IMG/VR virus record: IMGVR_UViG_3300029922_000038
Span: 1 to 64,000 of that record
Length of the DNA: 64,000 nt
Reading direction: 5' to 3' (one strand)
Source of the DNA: a virus
Shown here: in pieces, positions 23,390 to 31,291 of the stretch
How positions within the stretch are numbered: position 1 is the first letter of the stretch
Layout: every line of letters starts with the position of its first letter
The notes under the pieces: generated by a model
What the model was told of the DNA's origin: nothing
Databases searched by the model: none
The model's input: the letters and a program-made list of their open reading frames with translations, nothing else
Program-made: the position numbers and the translations under genes

Positions 23390-24032
23390 AATAAAAAGAG
23401 ACTATTATAAAGTCTTAGAGTTAGGGCAATCTGGTAAAGGAAAAACCTATTCTTTTGTTAATATGAATAGAGATACAACAGGCTTTTTGAATATTGAAAA
23501 TAAGCCTCTTCCTTTTAAGGGGACTTTTAAATATCATGATAGACCATTAAAATTCCAAGATGCTTTTGCCACTTTAATAGAATATGGTAAAAATCCTGAA
23601 ATAGATGCTATAGTAGTAGATTCTCAATCTGCATATTTTGATATGGTATTAAAAGAAGCAAGATTAACAAAAAAGAATTTTGATATTTGGAATATGTATA
23701 ATGATGAAATTGCAAAATTTCAAGATATGATTAAAAGAATACCAAAAGAAATATTTGTAACTGGACACTACGAACTTTTAAATATAGAAAGTTCTTGGGA
23801 AAAAAGAGCTAAAGTCCAAGGAAAAGCACTTGAAGGAATGGTGGAAAAAGATTATACTATGGTTGTATATGCAGATAATAAACTTGTAGATAAGAAATTT
23901 CAATACTTCTTTAATCTTGCAATGGAGGGAGGTTCTGCTAAATGCCCGCCAGATATATTTGGAGAAGGAATATATCAAATACCAAATGATTCTAAATATA
24001 TCTTAGAAAAGATAATTGAATTTACAAAGTAA
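23382..24032 (+). CDS. Sak4-like RecA-fold ATPase
   Basis: Walker A LGQSGKGKTYSF (about residues 13-24) and Walker B DAIVVDSQSA (about residues 73-82) with a 216-residue length fit the AAA_24/Sak4-type phage ATPases that promote single-strand annealing with SSB. An SSB gene (24652) and a RecB-like nuclease (33382) are present, a common set for phage recombination. Confidence 0.85.
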   Translation: MSEIKRDYYKVLELGQSGKGKTYSFVNMNRDTTGFLNIENKPLPFKGTFKYHDRPLKFQDAFATLIEYGKNPEIDAIVVDSQSAYFDMVLKEARLTKKNFDIWNMYNDEIAKFQDMIKRIPKEIFVTGHYELLNIESSWEKRAKVQGKALEGMVEKDYTMVVYADNKLVDKKFQYFFNLAMEGGSAKCPPDIFGEGIYQIPNDSKYILEKIIEFTK

Positions 24033-24046
24033 TTAATTAATTAAAA

Positions 24047-24631
24047 ATGAATAGTGGAGCAAAGCCATTTAGTATGGCAAATTATACTATTGCTAAGAAA
24101 ACAAATAGCAAAGTAAGTACAACAAGTACTAAAAAACTAAAACCTTATCAACTAAGGGCAAATATTGAGAAATCAATGTTTCAATTTTCTGATAGTTCAT
24201 ATGAAACTCTAAATTTAGAGCACAATGGGCTCACAATAGCATATGATAGTGAGACTGTATGTTTATGTATAGCATCAGAAAAAGATTCTAAATTCTACAA
24301 ACATAAAGGTACTTCTAATAAAGGCAGGTATTTTAAGAGCACTGCTTTAACAGACCTACTTAAAGAAAGAGGGCTTATAGTTGCAGATAAAAAAATCAAC
24401 TATTTCTCTTTAAGTAATGAAGGAATTGATGGTAATTTTGTTATCTATGAAATGTCAAATGTAGATATAGAAAAAGATAGTAATAAAACTATTGGGTATG
24501 TAGCTGCTGCTGAAGTAGAGAATACAGAATTAACAGAAGCAGAACTTGAAGCAAGACAAGATATGGAAGAAGCCTATGCTATGGAAGAAAGGGAAGATGA
24601 AGAAGATGAGTTTGAAGAAGAAATTGCATAA
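24047..24631 (+). CDS. Hypothetical protein with acidic tail, 194 aa
   Basis: The N-terminus is basic (AKKTNSKVSTTSTKKLKPYQLR), the middle is globular, and the C-terminal 40 residues are strongly acidic (EAYAMEEREDEEDEFEEEIA). It sits between the annealing ATPase and the SSB. The acidic tail could contact basic replication proteins. It is not recognised. Confidence 0.78.
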   Translation: MNSGAKPFSMANYTIAKKTNSKVSTTSTKKLKPYQLRANIEKSMFQFSDSSYETLNLEHNGLTIAYDSETVCLCIASEKDSKFYKHKGTSNKGRYFKSTALTDLLKERGLIVADKKINYFSLSNEGIDGNFVIYEMSNVDIEKDSNKTIGYVAAAEVENTELTEAELEARQDMEEAYAMEEREDEEDEFEEEIA

Positions 24632-24651
24632 TTTTAATAAATAATATATAA

Positions 24652-25311
24652 ATGTTTCAAGTAAATAAAGATACTGCTGGTGCAACTGGCGGAAATTTTC
24701 TACACGGTGGTATTAATGATAATATTGAATTTATTGGCTTTAGTAGGGCTAATACAAAAGAGGATGGTAGTGGAGTAGAATATACTGGTCTTACATTTAA
24801 TAATGGGGATCAAACTTATACTGCAAAATTATGGGATATTGATGAAGATAAAGTAAAAGCTAATCTTGTTAATTATCCAAGGGTTCATACAAGAGAAATT
24901 AAAAATCCTGATGGTACAGTTAAGTATGCTAAAGGAATAGATGTAACCCCTGATGCAGCAGTTGACCTTGCCAATAGGGAATATTCTTCTACTTTAGTAG
25001 CTATTCTTGATAAATTTATGCCAGCAGAGGATATAATTATTAATCCTACAAGCTATGAAGATCTTGTAAATCAAGCTAATACCCTTCTTGGTAAGAAAGC
25101 AATAGGGGTTAAACTTAGATTGAAGCTTGTATATAAGAATAATTACTTAACTTTGCCAAGGTTTGGATTTATAGAACTTATGAGTGTTAATCCACCTAAA
25201 GTAGTAGTAAATCCTCAATATGATGTAATTACTAAAAGTGTAGCAGAACCTACTACTGGTCATCCAGCAGATGCTGTCCCAGTTGCTCAAAATTCAGATC
25301 TTCCTTTTTAA
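24652..25311 (+). CDS. ssb: Single-stranded DNA-binding protein
   Basis: This 219-residue protein has a beta-rich body (FIGFSRANTKEDGSGVEYTG, TYTAKLWDID) and a flexible tail ending SDLPF, which matches the conserved SSB tip (D-x-I/L-P-F) that recruits repair and replication partners. It coats single strands at the fork. It is flanked by the annealing ATPase and primase genes. The body is divergent, so the call rests on the tail and context. Confidence 0.75.
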   Translation: MFQVNKDTAGATGGNFLHGGINDNIEFIGFSRANTKEDGSGVEYTGLTFNNGDQTYTAKLWDIDEDKVKANLVNYPRVHTREIKNPDGTVKYAKGIDVTPDAAVDLANREYSSTLVAILDKFMPAEDIIINPTSYEDLVNQANTLLGKKAIGVKLRLKLVYKNNYLTLPRFGFIELMSVNPPKVVVNPQYDVITKSVAEPTTGHPADAVPVAQNSDLPF

Positions 25312-25321
25312 ATAATAAACC

Positions 25322-26317
25322 ATGATAAATGTCTTTCCTAAGATAACAAAGTCTTTTATTCTTAATAGAATTACAGAAATAGAAATAATGGAGAGATATT
25401 TAGGTTTAAAAGTAGATACTAATAAACTATATAAATCTCCACTTAGAGTTGATAAACACCCCACATGTAAATATACATATTGGAATGGTAGACTTTATTT
25501 TAAAGATTTTAATGGTAGTTTTAATGGTGATTGTTTTAATGTTGTACAAAAAATACATAGTACTAATTTCTTAGATTCTTTATATATTATAGCAAACGAC
25601 TTTAATATATTAAAGAAACCTAAGAAAGAATTAGTAGAATATATATTTGATAAACCACCTGTTCAGGAAAAACTATCAATAGGTATTAAATCACAACCAT
25701 TTACAGATATAGATAAACAATACTGGGATTCTTATTTTATATCAGAACAATCATTAGAGAAATATTTTGTATATAGTTGTAAACAAGTATTCATTGGAGA
25801 GAATATTATTTATAATTATAGCAAGAAAGACCCAGCTTATGCTTATTACTTTGGTAATGGCAACTATAAAATTTATTTTCCATTTAGAAAGAAAGAAGAA
25901 AAAAGATTTATTAATAACTGTAATAATACTATTATTCAAGGGTATTGGCAATTGCCAAAGGAGAATAACTTATTAATTATTACTAAGTCTTATAAAGATG
26001 TTATATGTTTAAGTGAATTTAATATTCATTCAATTGCTCCTCAAAGTGAAACATGTGGGCTAACACATGGATTAATACGAGAGTTATCTCAAAGATTTAA
26101 AACTATTATAAGTTTATATGACTTTGATTTAACAGGAATAAGAGGGGCAAATAAATTATATAAAGAAGAAAATATAAAACCTATCTTTTTTACCAATGGG
26201 AGATTTAATTCTATAGATTATCAGGCAAAAGACTTTTCAGATTATTTGCATGATAATGGATTTTTAAAAACAAAAGAGTTAGTAGATGGTCTACTAACAC
26301 AAAAACTAATTAATTAA
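25322..26317 (+). CDS. DnaG-like primase
   Basis: The N-terminus (YKSPLRVDKHPTCKYTYWNG...FKDFNGSFNGDCFNVVQ) has the layout of the DnaG zinc-binding domain (SPFRxEKTPSF...DF...GDxFxxV) but lacks the four zinc ligands. Toprim-like motifs follow: LLIITKSYKDVICLSEF and SLYDFDLTGIRGANKL (D-x-D). At 331 residues it lacks a helicase-binding domain. It makes primers for the polymerase and belongs with the DnaB-like helicase at 21937. Confidence 0.8.
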   Translation: MINVFPKITKSFILNRITEIEIMERYLGLKVDTNKLYKSPLRVDKHPTCKYTYWNGRLYFKDFNGSFNGDCFNVVQKIHSTNFLDSLYIIANDFNILKKPKKELVEYIFDKPPVQEKLSIGIKSQPFTDIDKQYWDSYFISEQSLEKYFVYSCKQVFIGENIIYNYSKKDPAYAYYFGNGNYKIYFPFRKKEEKRFINNCNNTIIQGYWQLPKENNLLIITKSYKDVICLSEFNIHSIAPQSETCGLTHGLIRELSQRFKTIISLYDFDLTGIRGANKLYKEENIKPIFFTNGRFNSIDYQAKDFSDYLHDNGFLKTKELVDGLLTQKLIN

Positions 26318-26323
26318 TTTTTT

Positions 26324-26884
26324 ATGAGTTCTCGTAAAATTACTGTGTACTCTACACAGACTAATAAAAAGAGTGAAGTAAATACAGATGTAGCAACATG
26401 GGCAGAACTGCAAGCAGTAATGACAGATGCTGGTATTACCCATGAAGGTCTAACTGCAACAGAAAACAGGACAAAAACTAATTTGTCTTTAGGAGCAGCA
26501 GTTCTGCCAGAAGGAGAATTTGTTCTATTTCTTTCGCCAAGTACTAAAATTAAGAGTGGTACTTCTTGGAGAGATATGTCTTATAATGACATCAGGAAAC
26601 ACGCTACTTCAATTGGTGTATCTGGTTTAGGTACAACCGCAGAAATTGGTCAAAGGATTGAAAACTGGGAGAAAACTAACAAGAATACATCATCTTCAAA
26701 TGATATTCTTAATACTAAATTTCCTACAGTAGCTGCTAAACTTGATGCTTTTATTAAGCATACAGATAAACAATTTGCAGAAGTATCAGAAGCTGTTAAT
26801 AATAGTGATTATTTTGATAATACTCCTTTTGGAGAAGATGACAATTCTAATCTTGCAAATGAAGCTGCAAGTCTTGGATTGTAA
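26324..26884 (+). CDS. Ubiquitin-like protein fused to a SAP-like domain
   Basis: This 186-residue protein has residues 4-80 with the shape of prokaryotic ubiquitin-like proteins of the PRTRC-C type: KITVYS start, a TWAELQAVMTDAGI helix, LGAAVLPEGEFVLFLSPSTKIKSG end (G79). MSYNDIRKHATSIGVSGLGT...EIGQRIENWE (86-116) resembles a SAP/HeH DNA-binding helix pair. The tail is acidic and ends AASLGL with no diglycine. Downstream E2-like, JAB and E1-like genes support a conjugation role. The assignment is by eye from motif spacing and context. Confidence 0.62.
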   Translation: MSSRKITVYSTQTNKKSEVNTDVATWAELQAVMTDAGITHEGLTATENRTKTNLSLGAAVLPEGEFVLFLSPSTKIKSGTSWRDMSYNDIRKHATSIGVSGLGTTAEIGQRIENWEKTNKNTSSSNDILNTKFPTVAAKLDAFIKHTDKQFAEVSEAVNNSDYFDNTPFGEDDNSNLANEAASLGL

Positions 26885-26906
26885 TAAGTTTCATATTTTT
26901 AATAGT

Positions 26907-26938
26907 AAAATAGGGGTAGAAATGCCCCTATTTTATTT
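26907..26938 (+). terminator. Intrinsic terminator
   Basis: AAAATAGGGG (26907-26916) and CCCCTATTTT (26925-26934) enclose TAGAAATG, followed by ATTTTA. It would make the ubiquitin-like transcript more abundant than the genes behind it. Confidence 0.8.
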
Positions 26939-26951
26939 TAATATTTAATAT

Positions 26952-28496
26952 ATGTATGAATATAAAGCAGGAGATATAGTAAAAATAATAAATGGGAAAG
27001 GAAGTGATTTAGGTAGTATGCTAAATGGTAAAGAGGTTATATTAGATACTCAACCAGATGATGGCTATAGATTAGGTACAGATAGTAAATATAATCAAAA
27101 ATTAGTATTTTCTTATTTTGATAGGGATGGAGATTTAGTAGATTCATTATATTTTAGAGATGAAGATATAGAACTTGTAGGTTGGACATATATACCAGAT
27201 TATGAATTAATAAAAGATAAAAGGTTTAAATTAATAGAAACTGATTTAAATGAACAATTTGTTAATCCTAATTATATAAATAGTGAAGAAGTTTATAAGC
27301 ATGGACTTATAGAGTTAGATTCAAGAGGATATTTTTGTAGTTTTGGAGGATCTATGATTGATTTACAAATTAGAGTATCTTCAAATTCAGATAGCCCGAA
27401 TTATAATATTTTTAATGAACTTCAATATAAAGTAGAAATAAGATTAGATAATACTATTAAGATATTTTATAAAGAGCCTCAAGTAATATTTGATATTTCT
27501 ATTATAGAAGAATATAAAACTATATTTAATGATTATTTTAAAGAAGATTGTGAAATTAGAAAAATAAATAATATAGAATATGAATTTGTAATTCATTTTC
27601 CTGATATAATTATAAAAAATGAGTTAGATAAAACTCATCCAATTAAAGACTTATATGTATTTTTTAATCTTAAGGTATTACAAAATAATAGATTTGTCTT
27701 TATGAGAGAAAATCAATCAGATTATTATTTAAGTGGTTGTAGAGGAACAGTAACAGATAGAGAATATGCTGTAAAATATCAACATTCTCATTTATCTTCT
27801 GGTTATCATAATTCTAAATTTTGTTTAGGGACTGGCCCCATTTTAACTAATATTGCTGCATTTAATATGCGGAATGATAGTTTATTATTTGAAAAAATAA
27901 TGTTGGATATTATAGATTATATAAGTGTTGAAAGTATAGAAGGTACTCCATATATTGAATTTAAATGTGTTTATACCCCAAGAAATCAACAAAGAATTAA
28001 TATAAGTGATTTACAATTACGACAAGAATATCTAAATTTCTTATCTTATTATGATAATTTACCTGTATCTATTAGTAATTTAGAAATAAAAGTAGATGAA
28101 AATAATCCTGAATTTATTAAACAGGTATCTGCTATTACTAATTTTATAAATGGTCAGGAATCAGAAATACAAATTAGTAATAGCGATAAGAATAAATTAA
28201 TGTTAATATTTAAAAATGAAGAAGTTAGACTTAAAATTATTAAAGAAGAAAAAACAGATGAGCAAAATAAAGAGCAGCTACAAAGAGTTGCAAATACAAG
28301 AGTCCTCCAATATATCGCAAAAAAACTTAGTGAAGACTTATCAGACAAAGCCATTAGTGGAATTACCAGGAAGAGCGAAGCTGGTTATTTCACAGGAACT
28401 TTGGTTGAAGATACATCAACTTCACTTGAATGTAGGGAAAATAGAGTGGTCAGGAGTATTGTTTCTAAAAGTGGAAGGAAACTTACTAAATTATAA
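26952..28496 (+). CDS. Candidate E2-like protein, 514 aa
   Basis: An SH3/KOW-like start (YKAGDIVKIINGKGSDLGSM) precedes several hundred beta-rich residues. Around residues 277-295 lies YQHSHLSS...SKFCLGTGP. A His-x-His pair (H278, H280) close before a Cys-Leu-Gly (C291) is the arrangement seen in prokaryotic E2-like proteins. C291 is the candidate thioester cysteine. It lies between the ubiquitin-like and JAB genes, where an E2 is expected. The last ~240 bases overlap the JAB start in another frame, so its real C-terminus is doubtful. The E2 call is inference. Confidence 0.5.
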   Translation: MYEYKAGDIVKIINGKGSDLGSMLNGKEVILDTQPDDGYRLGTDSKYNQKLVFSYFDRDGDLVDSLYFRDEDIELVGWTYIPDYELIKDKRFKLIETDLNEQFVNPNYINSEEVYKHGLIELDSRGYFCSFGGSMIDLQIRVSSNSDSPNYNIFNELQYKVEIRLDNTIKIFYKEPQVIFDISIIEEYKTIFNDYFKEDCEIRKINNIEYEFVIHFPDIIIKNELDKTHPIKDLYVFFNLKVLQNNRFVFMRENQSDYYLSGCRGTVTDREYAVKYQHSHLSSGYHNSKFCLGTGPILTNIAAFNMRNDSLLFEKIMLDIIDYISVESIEGTPYIEFKCVYTPRNQQRINISDLQLRQEYLNFLSYYDNLPVSISNLEIKVDENNPEFIKQVSAITNFINGQESEIQISNSDKNKLMLIFKNEEVRLKIIKEEKTDEQNKEQLQRVANTRVLQYIAKKLSEDLSDKAISGITRKSEAGYFTGTLVEDTSTSLECRENRVVRSIVSKSGRKLTKL

Positions 28497-28659
28497 AGAT
28501 ATGGAGTTTACTGCTGTAGATATGTATCTTATGGATATAGGAGATGCGACAAGTACAGAGTTTGATTTCCAAGATACAGCTTGGCTAAATGCTTTTGATG
28601 AAAACCCAGATTTAATGGGATTAAAAATGGGATTATGTCACAGTCATCATTCAATGGCT
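28258..28659 (+). CDS. JAB/JAMM metallopeptidase, exon 1
   Basis: Exon 1 codes 134 residues and contains the metal-site Glu in KIEWSGVLF (E63) and the first half of the zinc motif CHSHHSMA (H128, H130). It stops at a group I intron after T28659. Read through, the frame would end two codons later. An in-frame ATG at 28216 is possible, but 28258 (MSKIKSSYKELQ) has the better context. JAB enzymes cleave ubiquitin-like tails from targets or process the precursor. Confidence 0.78.
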
Positions 28660-28688
28660 AAATATTAGTTATTTCAATAAATATTGTT

Positions 28689-28696
28689 TATATTTG
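28689..28696 (+). promoter_or_regulatory. TAnnTTTG box before the endonuclease
   Basis: TATATTTG then T lies 21 bases before the endonuclease ATG, matching the Bacteroidetes -7 element. The position is parallel to that of the box in the other intron. No clear -33 element is seen. Confidence 0.4.
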
Positions 28697-28717
28697 TACA
28701 TAATAAAATGTATAAAT

Positions 28718-29545
28718 ATGAAATTACTTTCAAAACAAGAAAAAGAAAAAATTGCAGAATTATATGATTCTGGATTAAATGCAGTAGAGATTAAAAGAGA
28801 GATGGGTTTAAAAAATCATCAACAAGTATATAATGTATTAAAATATTTACCTCAATATCAAGCATATAAATATGGTAGAGGGGATAATAGAAAATATACA
28901 CTAAATGAAGATTATTTTAAAATTATTAATTCAGAAGAAAAAGCATATATATTTGGTTTTATATGTGCAGATGGACATGTAGCTTTTAATAGACTAAGAA
29001 TATTAGTAGCAACAAAAGATAAAGATATACTTGAAAAAATTAGAGTATGTTTAGAGTCTTCTGATGAAGTAGAAGATGTAATTAGAGAATCCAGATTTTC
29101 TTATGGAAAAAGATTATTCTATCATTCGCAAATAGCATTTAATTCAATTAAACTTGCAAAAGATTTGTTAAATTTAGGATTAGATAGTAGAAAAACTTAT
29201 TCTTTATCATCAAAAATATTAGAAAATATTCCTCTTAATTATATGAAGGATTTTTTAAGAGGATATTTTGATGGAGATGGGAATGTTATGTATGGGAATA
29301 AATATAGTTCTGGTAAGAAATATCTTATTCAGATAGCTGGGAATAAAGAGTTTTTAGAAAATTCTTTTGGAAAATATTTTCCAACAACTAATAAGTATTA
29401 TTTTTTCCCTAAATCTATACAAACTTGGTGTTATAAACTATCATCTAAAGAAAATGTGAATAAATTTTTAGAATATATTTACAAAGATTCTACAATTTTT
29501 CTTAATAGAAAGTATAATATTTATAAAAATAATGTGGCCATTTAA
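28718..29545 (+). CDS. LAGLIDADG homing endonuclease (intron-encoded)
   Basis: This 275-residue protein has an N-terminal helix-turn-helix (KEKIAELYDSGLNAVEIKREMGLKNHQQV) and two LAGLIDADG-type motifs, FGFICADGHV and LRGYFDGDGNV, about 100 residues apart, each with its acidic catalytic residue. It is a complete monomeric enzyme of the LAGLIDADG_3/intein-like type. ATG 28718 is preferred to the upstream TTG at 28694. It sits inside the JAB intron. Confidence 0.9.
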   Translation: MKLLSKQEKEKIAELYDSGLNAVEIKREMGLKNHQQVYNVLKYLPQYQAYKYGRGDNRKYTLNEDYFKIINSEEKAYIFGFICADGHVAFNRLRILVATKDKDILEKIRVCLESSDEVEDVIRESRFSYGKRLFYHSQIAFNSIKLAKDLLNLGLDSRKTYSLSSKILENIPLNYMKDFLRGYFDGDGNVMYGNKYSSGKKYLIQIAGNKEFLENSFGKYFPTTNKYYFFPKSIQTWCYKLSSKENVNKFLEYIYKDSTIFLNRKYNIYKNNVAI

Positions 29546-29805
29546 AACACATTGAATTGCTGGAAACCTAAGTCTATTTATAGATATGGCAATCAGCAGC
29601 TAAGATTAATCTTATGATTAATAAAGTTCAGAGACTATCGAAAACACAGTTTAAAAACTGGAAGTTAGTAGAGTACATCCAAGTGGATGGAAGCGGTGTG
29701 ACTTTACACTTAGTAAAGTATGATATAGTCCGATACCACGTAACTACTGAAGTTACTATACCGAAAGGGTGGAAGTTGTCTAACGAACAACAGGTAAATT
29801 TATTG

Positions 29806-30603
29806 ACATTTTTTTCAGGTACAGATATAGGGCATTTACATTCTCAATCTCCAGATCATAATTACTTTCTATCTTTAATTGTTAATTTTGCGTGTGAACC
29901 AATTGCTAAAGTAGCTTTTGCTTCTACGCGAAAATTAGCTTCATCATCTTCTTTTAGTTTTAGAGATGATGAAGGGAATATACAATTTCAAGAAGATAAT
30001 AGTAATAAAGAAGAAGATATTACAGTAGTATTTAATTGTGATGTATTTGTAGAAATAGAACCTAAACTTCTTGATAGAATAGATGAATTAAAAGAAGCTA
30101 AGAAAAATAGGTATAAACAATTTACAAATAATTGGAATACTAAAAAACAAAATTATATTCATACTGATTTTGATTGGGAAAAATGGAAAGCTGAACAAAA
30201 TGGAGAAGGAATAGCTACTGTTTGGGATACTGAAGGTAAGAGATTAAATGCTACTGATATTCAAACGGAGTTTGATTTTAGTAATCATGAAAAACTTATT
30301 GCAGATTCACAAATAGAATATTTTACTAAATGTTTACTTGCTGATACTTATAATGATTATGAGAAAACAGTAGAATTATTAGTAGAAGATAGAAATGCTT
30401 GTGTAGATACAAATGCTGAAGCAAGACAATGTTGTATGGCCATGCACATGATGTATGATTCTGTTTTTCATGATGATACTTATTTTACTGAAGTCATGAC
30501 TAAAGTTATAGCTCTATTAGGTAAATATAAAAGTGATTTTACAACAAAGATGATTTCTATCATTAAACAAGAATTAAAAGAATATGTCAGCACAGAATTA
30601 TGA
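29806..30603 (+). CDS. JAB/JAMM metallopeptidase, exon 2
   Basis: Exon 2 opens TFFSGTDIGHLHSQSPDHNYFLSLIVN. Joined to exon 1 it gives H128-S-H130-x7-S138-x2-D141, a complete JAMM motif. The remaining ~235 residues include an acidic linker and a helical C-terminal region (CLLADTYNDYEKTVELLVEDRNACVDTNAEARQCCMAMHMM). The spliced protein is about 399 residues. Its end overlaps the E1-like gene by 20 bases, so the two are co-translated. The in-frame ATG at 29614 is inside the intron and not a real start. Confidence 0.8.
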   Translation, partial: TFFSGTDIGHLHSQSPDHNYFLSLIVNFACEPIAKVAFASTRKLASSSSFSFRDDEGNIQFQEDNSNKEEDITVVFNCDVFVEIEPKLLDRIDELKEAKKNRYKQFTNNWNTKKQNYIHTDFDWEKWKAEQNGEGIATVWDTEGKRLNATDIQTEFDFSNHEKLIADSQIEYFTKCLLADTYNDYEKTVELLVEDRNACVDTNAEARQCCMAMHMMYDSVFHDDTYFTEVMTKVIALLGKYKSDFTTKMISIIKQELKEYVSTEL

Positions 30604-31291
30604 TAGATTTAAAGATGCTCCTTGGTTCAAACCCCTTAAAGTAATTGTAGGGGGTGCTGGAGGTATAGGTTCCAATCTTATTTATCTCTTAGCTAAAATG
30701 CCATATCGAATTTATATATATGATTTTGATGTAGTAGAAGCACATAATAGTTGTCAAATGCTTGGAGGTTTTACTAATATAGGTAAGTTAAAAACAAGAG
30801 CAGTAAGAGAACTTGCACAAAAATTATCAGATAATTATGGTATTAGAGAGTTTGGAGAATATACTTCAGAAGGAATGGTAGACGATATTATGTTTGCTGG
30901 ATTTGATAATATGAAAGCAAGGAAGTTAATGTATGATAACTGGAAACAATATCAATTAACTAAAGTAGAAGAACCTGCTATAGAAGAACCTAAGAAAGAG
31001 GTTAATTTATTTGTAGATATGAGATTAGCAGCAGAAACAGGTATTATATATTTTATAGACTCTAAAGAAAGAATGGAAAGATATGAAGCTGAATTATTTG
31101 ATGATTCAGAAGTTCCAGATGAACCATGTACTTTTAGAGCTACTGCTCATGCTTCTATGTTAATAGCTTCTTATGCTGTTGCAGGGTTAGTTAATAAGGT
31201 AACTAATGTTGAATGGGGAATAGAGGCAAGAGAAGTACCATTTAAACTTAATTTTGAATTACCATTATTTAATATGAAAACAATTGTATGA
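30584..31291 (+). CDS. ThiF/E1-like adenylating enzyme
   Basis: This 235-residue protein has the nucleotide loop IVGGAGGIGSNL (G23-G29), the acidic YDFDVVEAHN (D47, D49, N55), GKLKTRAV (K70) and a candidate active Cys in EPCTFRATAHAS (C182). This matches E1/ThiF proteins that activate ubiquitin-like proteins with ATP. It lacks a separate Ub-fold domain, as in small prokaryotic E1s. It overlaps the JAB gene by 20 bases and the next gene by ATGA. Confidence 0.82.
   Translation: MSAQNYDRFKDAPWFKPLKVIVGGAGGIGSNLIYLLAKMPYRIYIYDFDVVEAHNSCQMLGGFTNIGKLKTRAVRELAQKLSDNYGIREFGEYTSEGMVDDIMFAGFDNMKARKLMYDNWKQYQLTKVEEPAIEEPKKEVNLFVDMRLAAETGIIYFIDSKERMERYEAELFDDSEVPDEPCTFRATAHASMLIASYAVAGLVNKVTNVEWGIEAREVPFKLNFELPLFNMKTIV

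Larger units (their letters stand above)
28660..29805 (+). mobile_element. Group I intron in the JAB gene
   Basis: This 1146-base intron begins after T28659 and ends in G29805. Core parts are GAATTGCTGGAAA near 29554, AATCAGCAGC near 29591, R GTTCAGAGACTA (29626-29637) and S GATATAGTCC (29722-29731). These strings match the polymerase intron almost base for base. It carries a LAGLIDADG endonuclease. Excision joins A134 to T135 in phase and restores the JAMM motif. Confidence 0.88.

Noticed and set aside
28240-28260. Programmed -1 slippage at the A-run before the JAB start
   Set aside because: The phase of the A-run does not fit X-XXY-YYZ in the E2-like frame and the needed shift is +1.
29614-29805. 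Coding extension at the N-terminus of JAB exon 2
   Set aside because: This stretch contains the R and S elements of the group I intron core.
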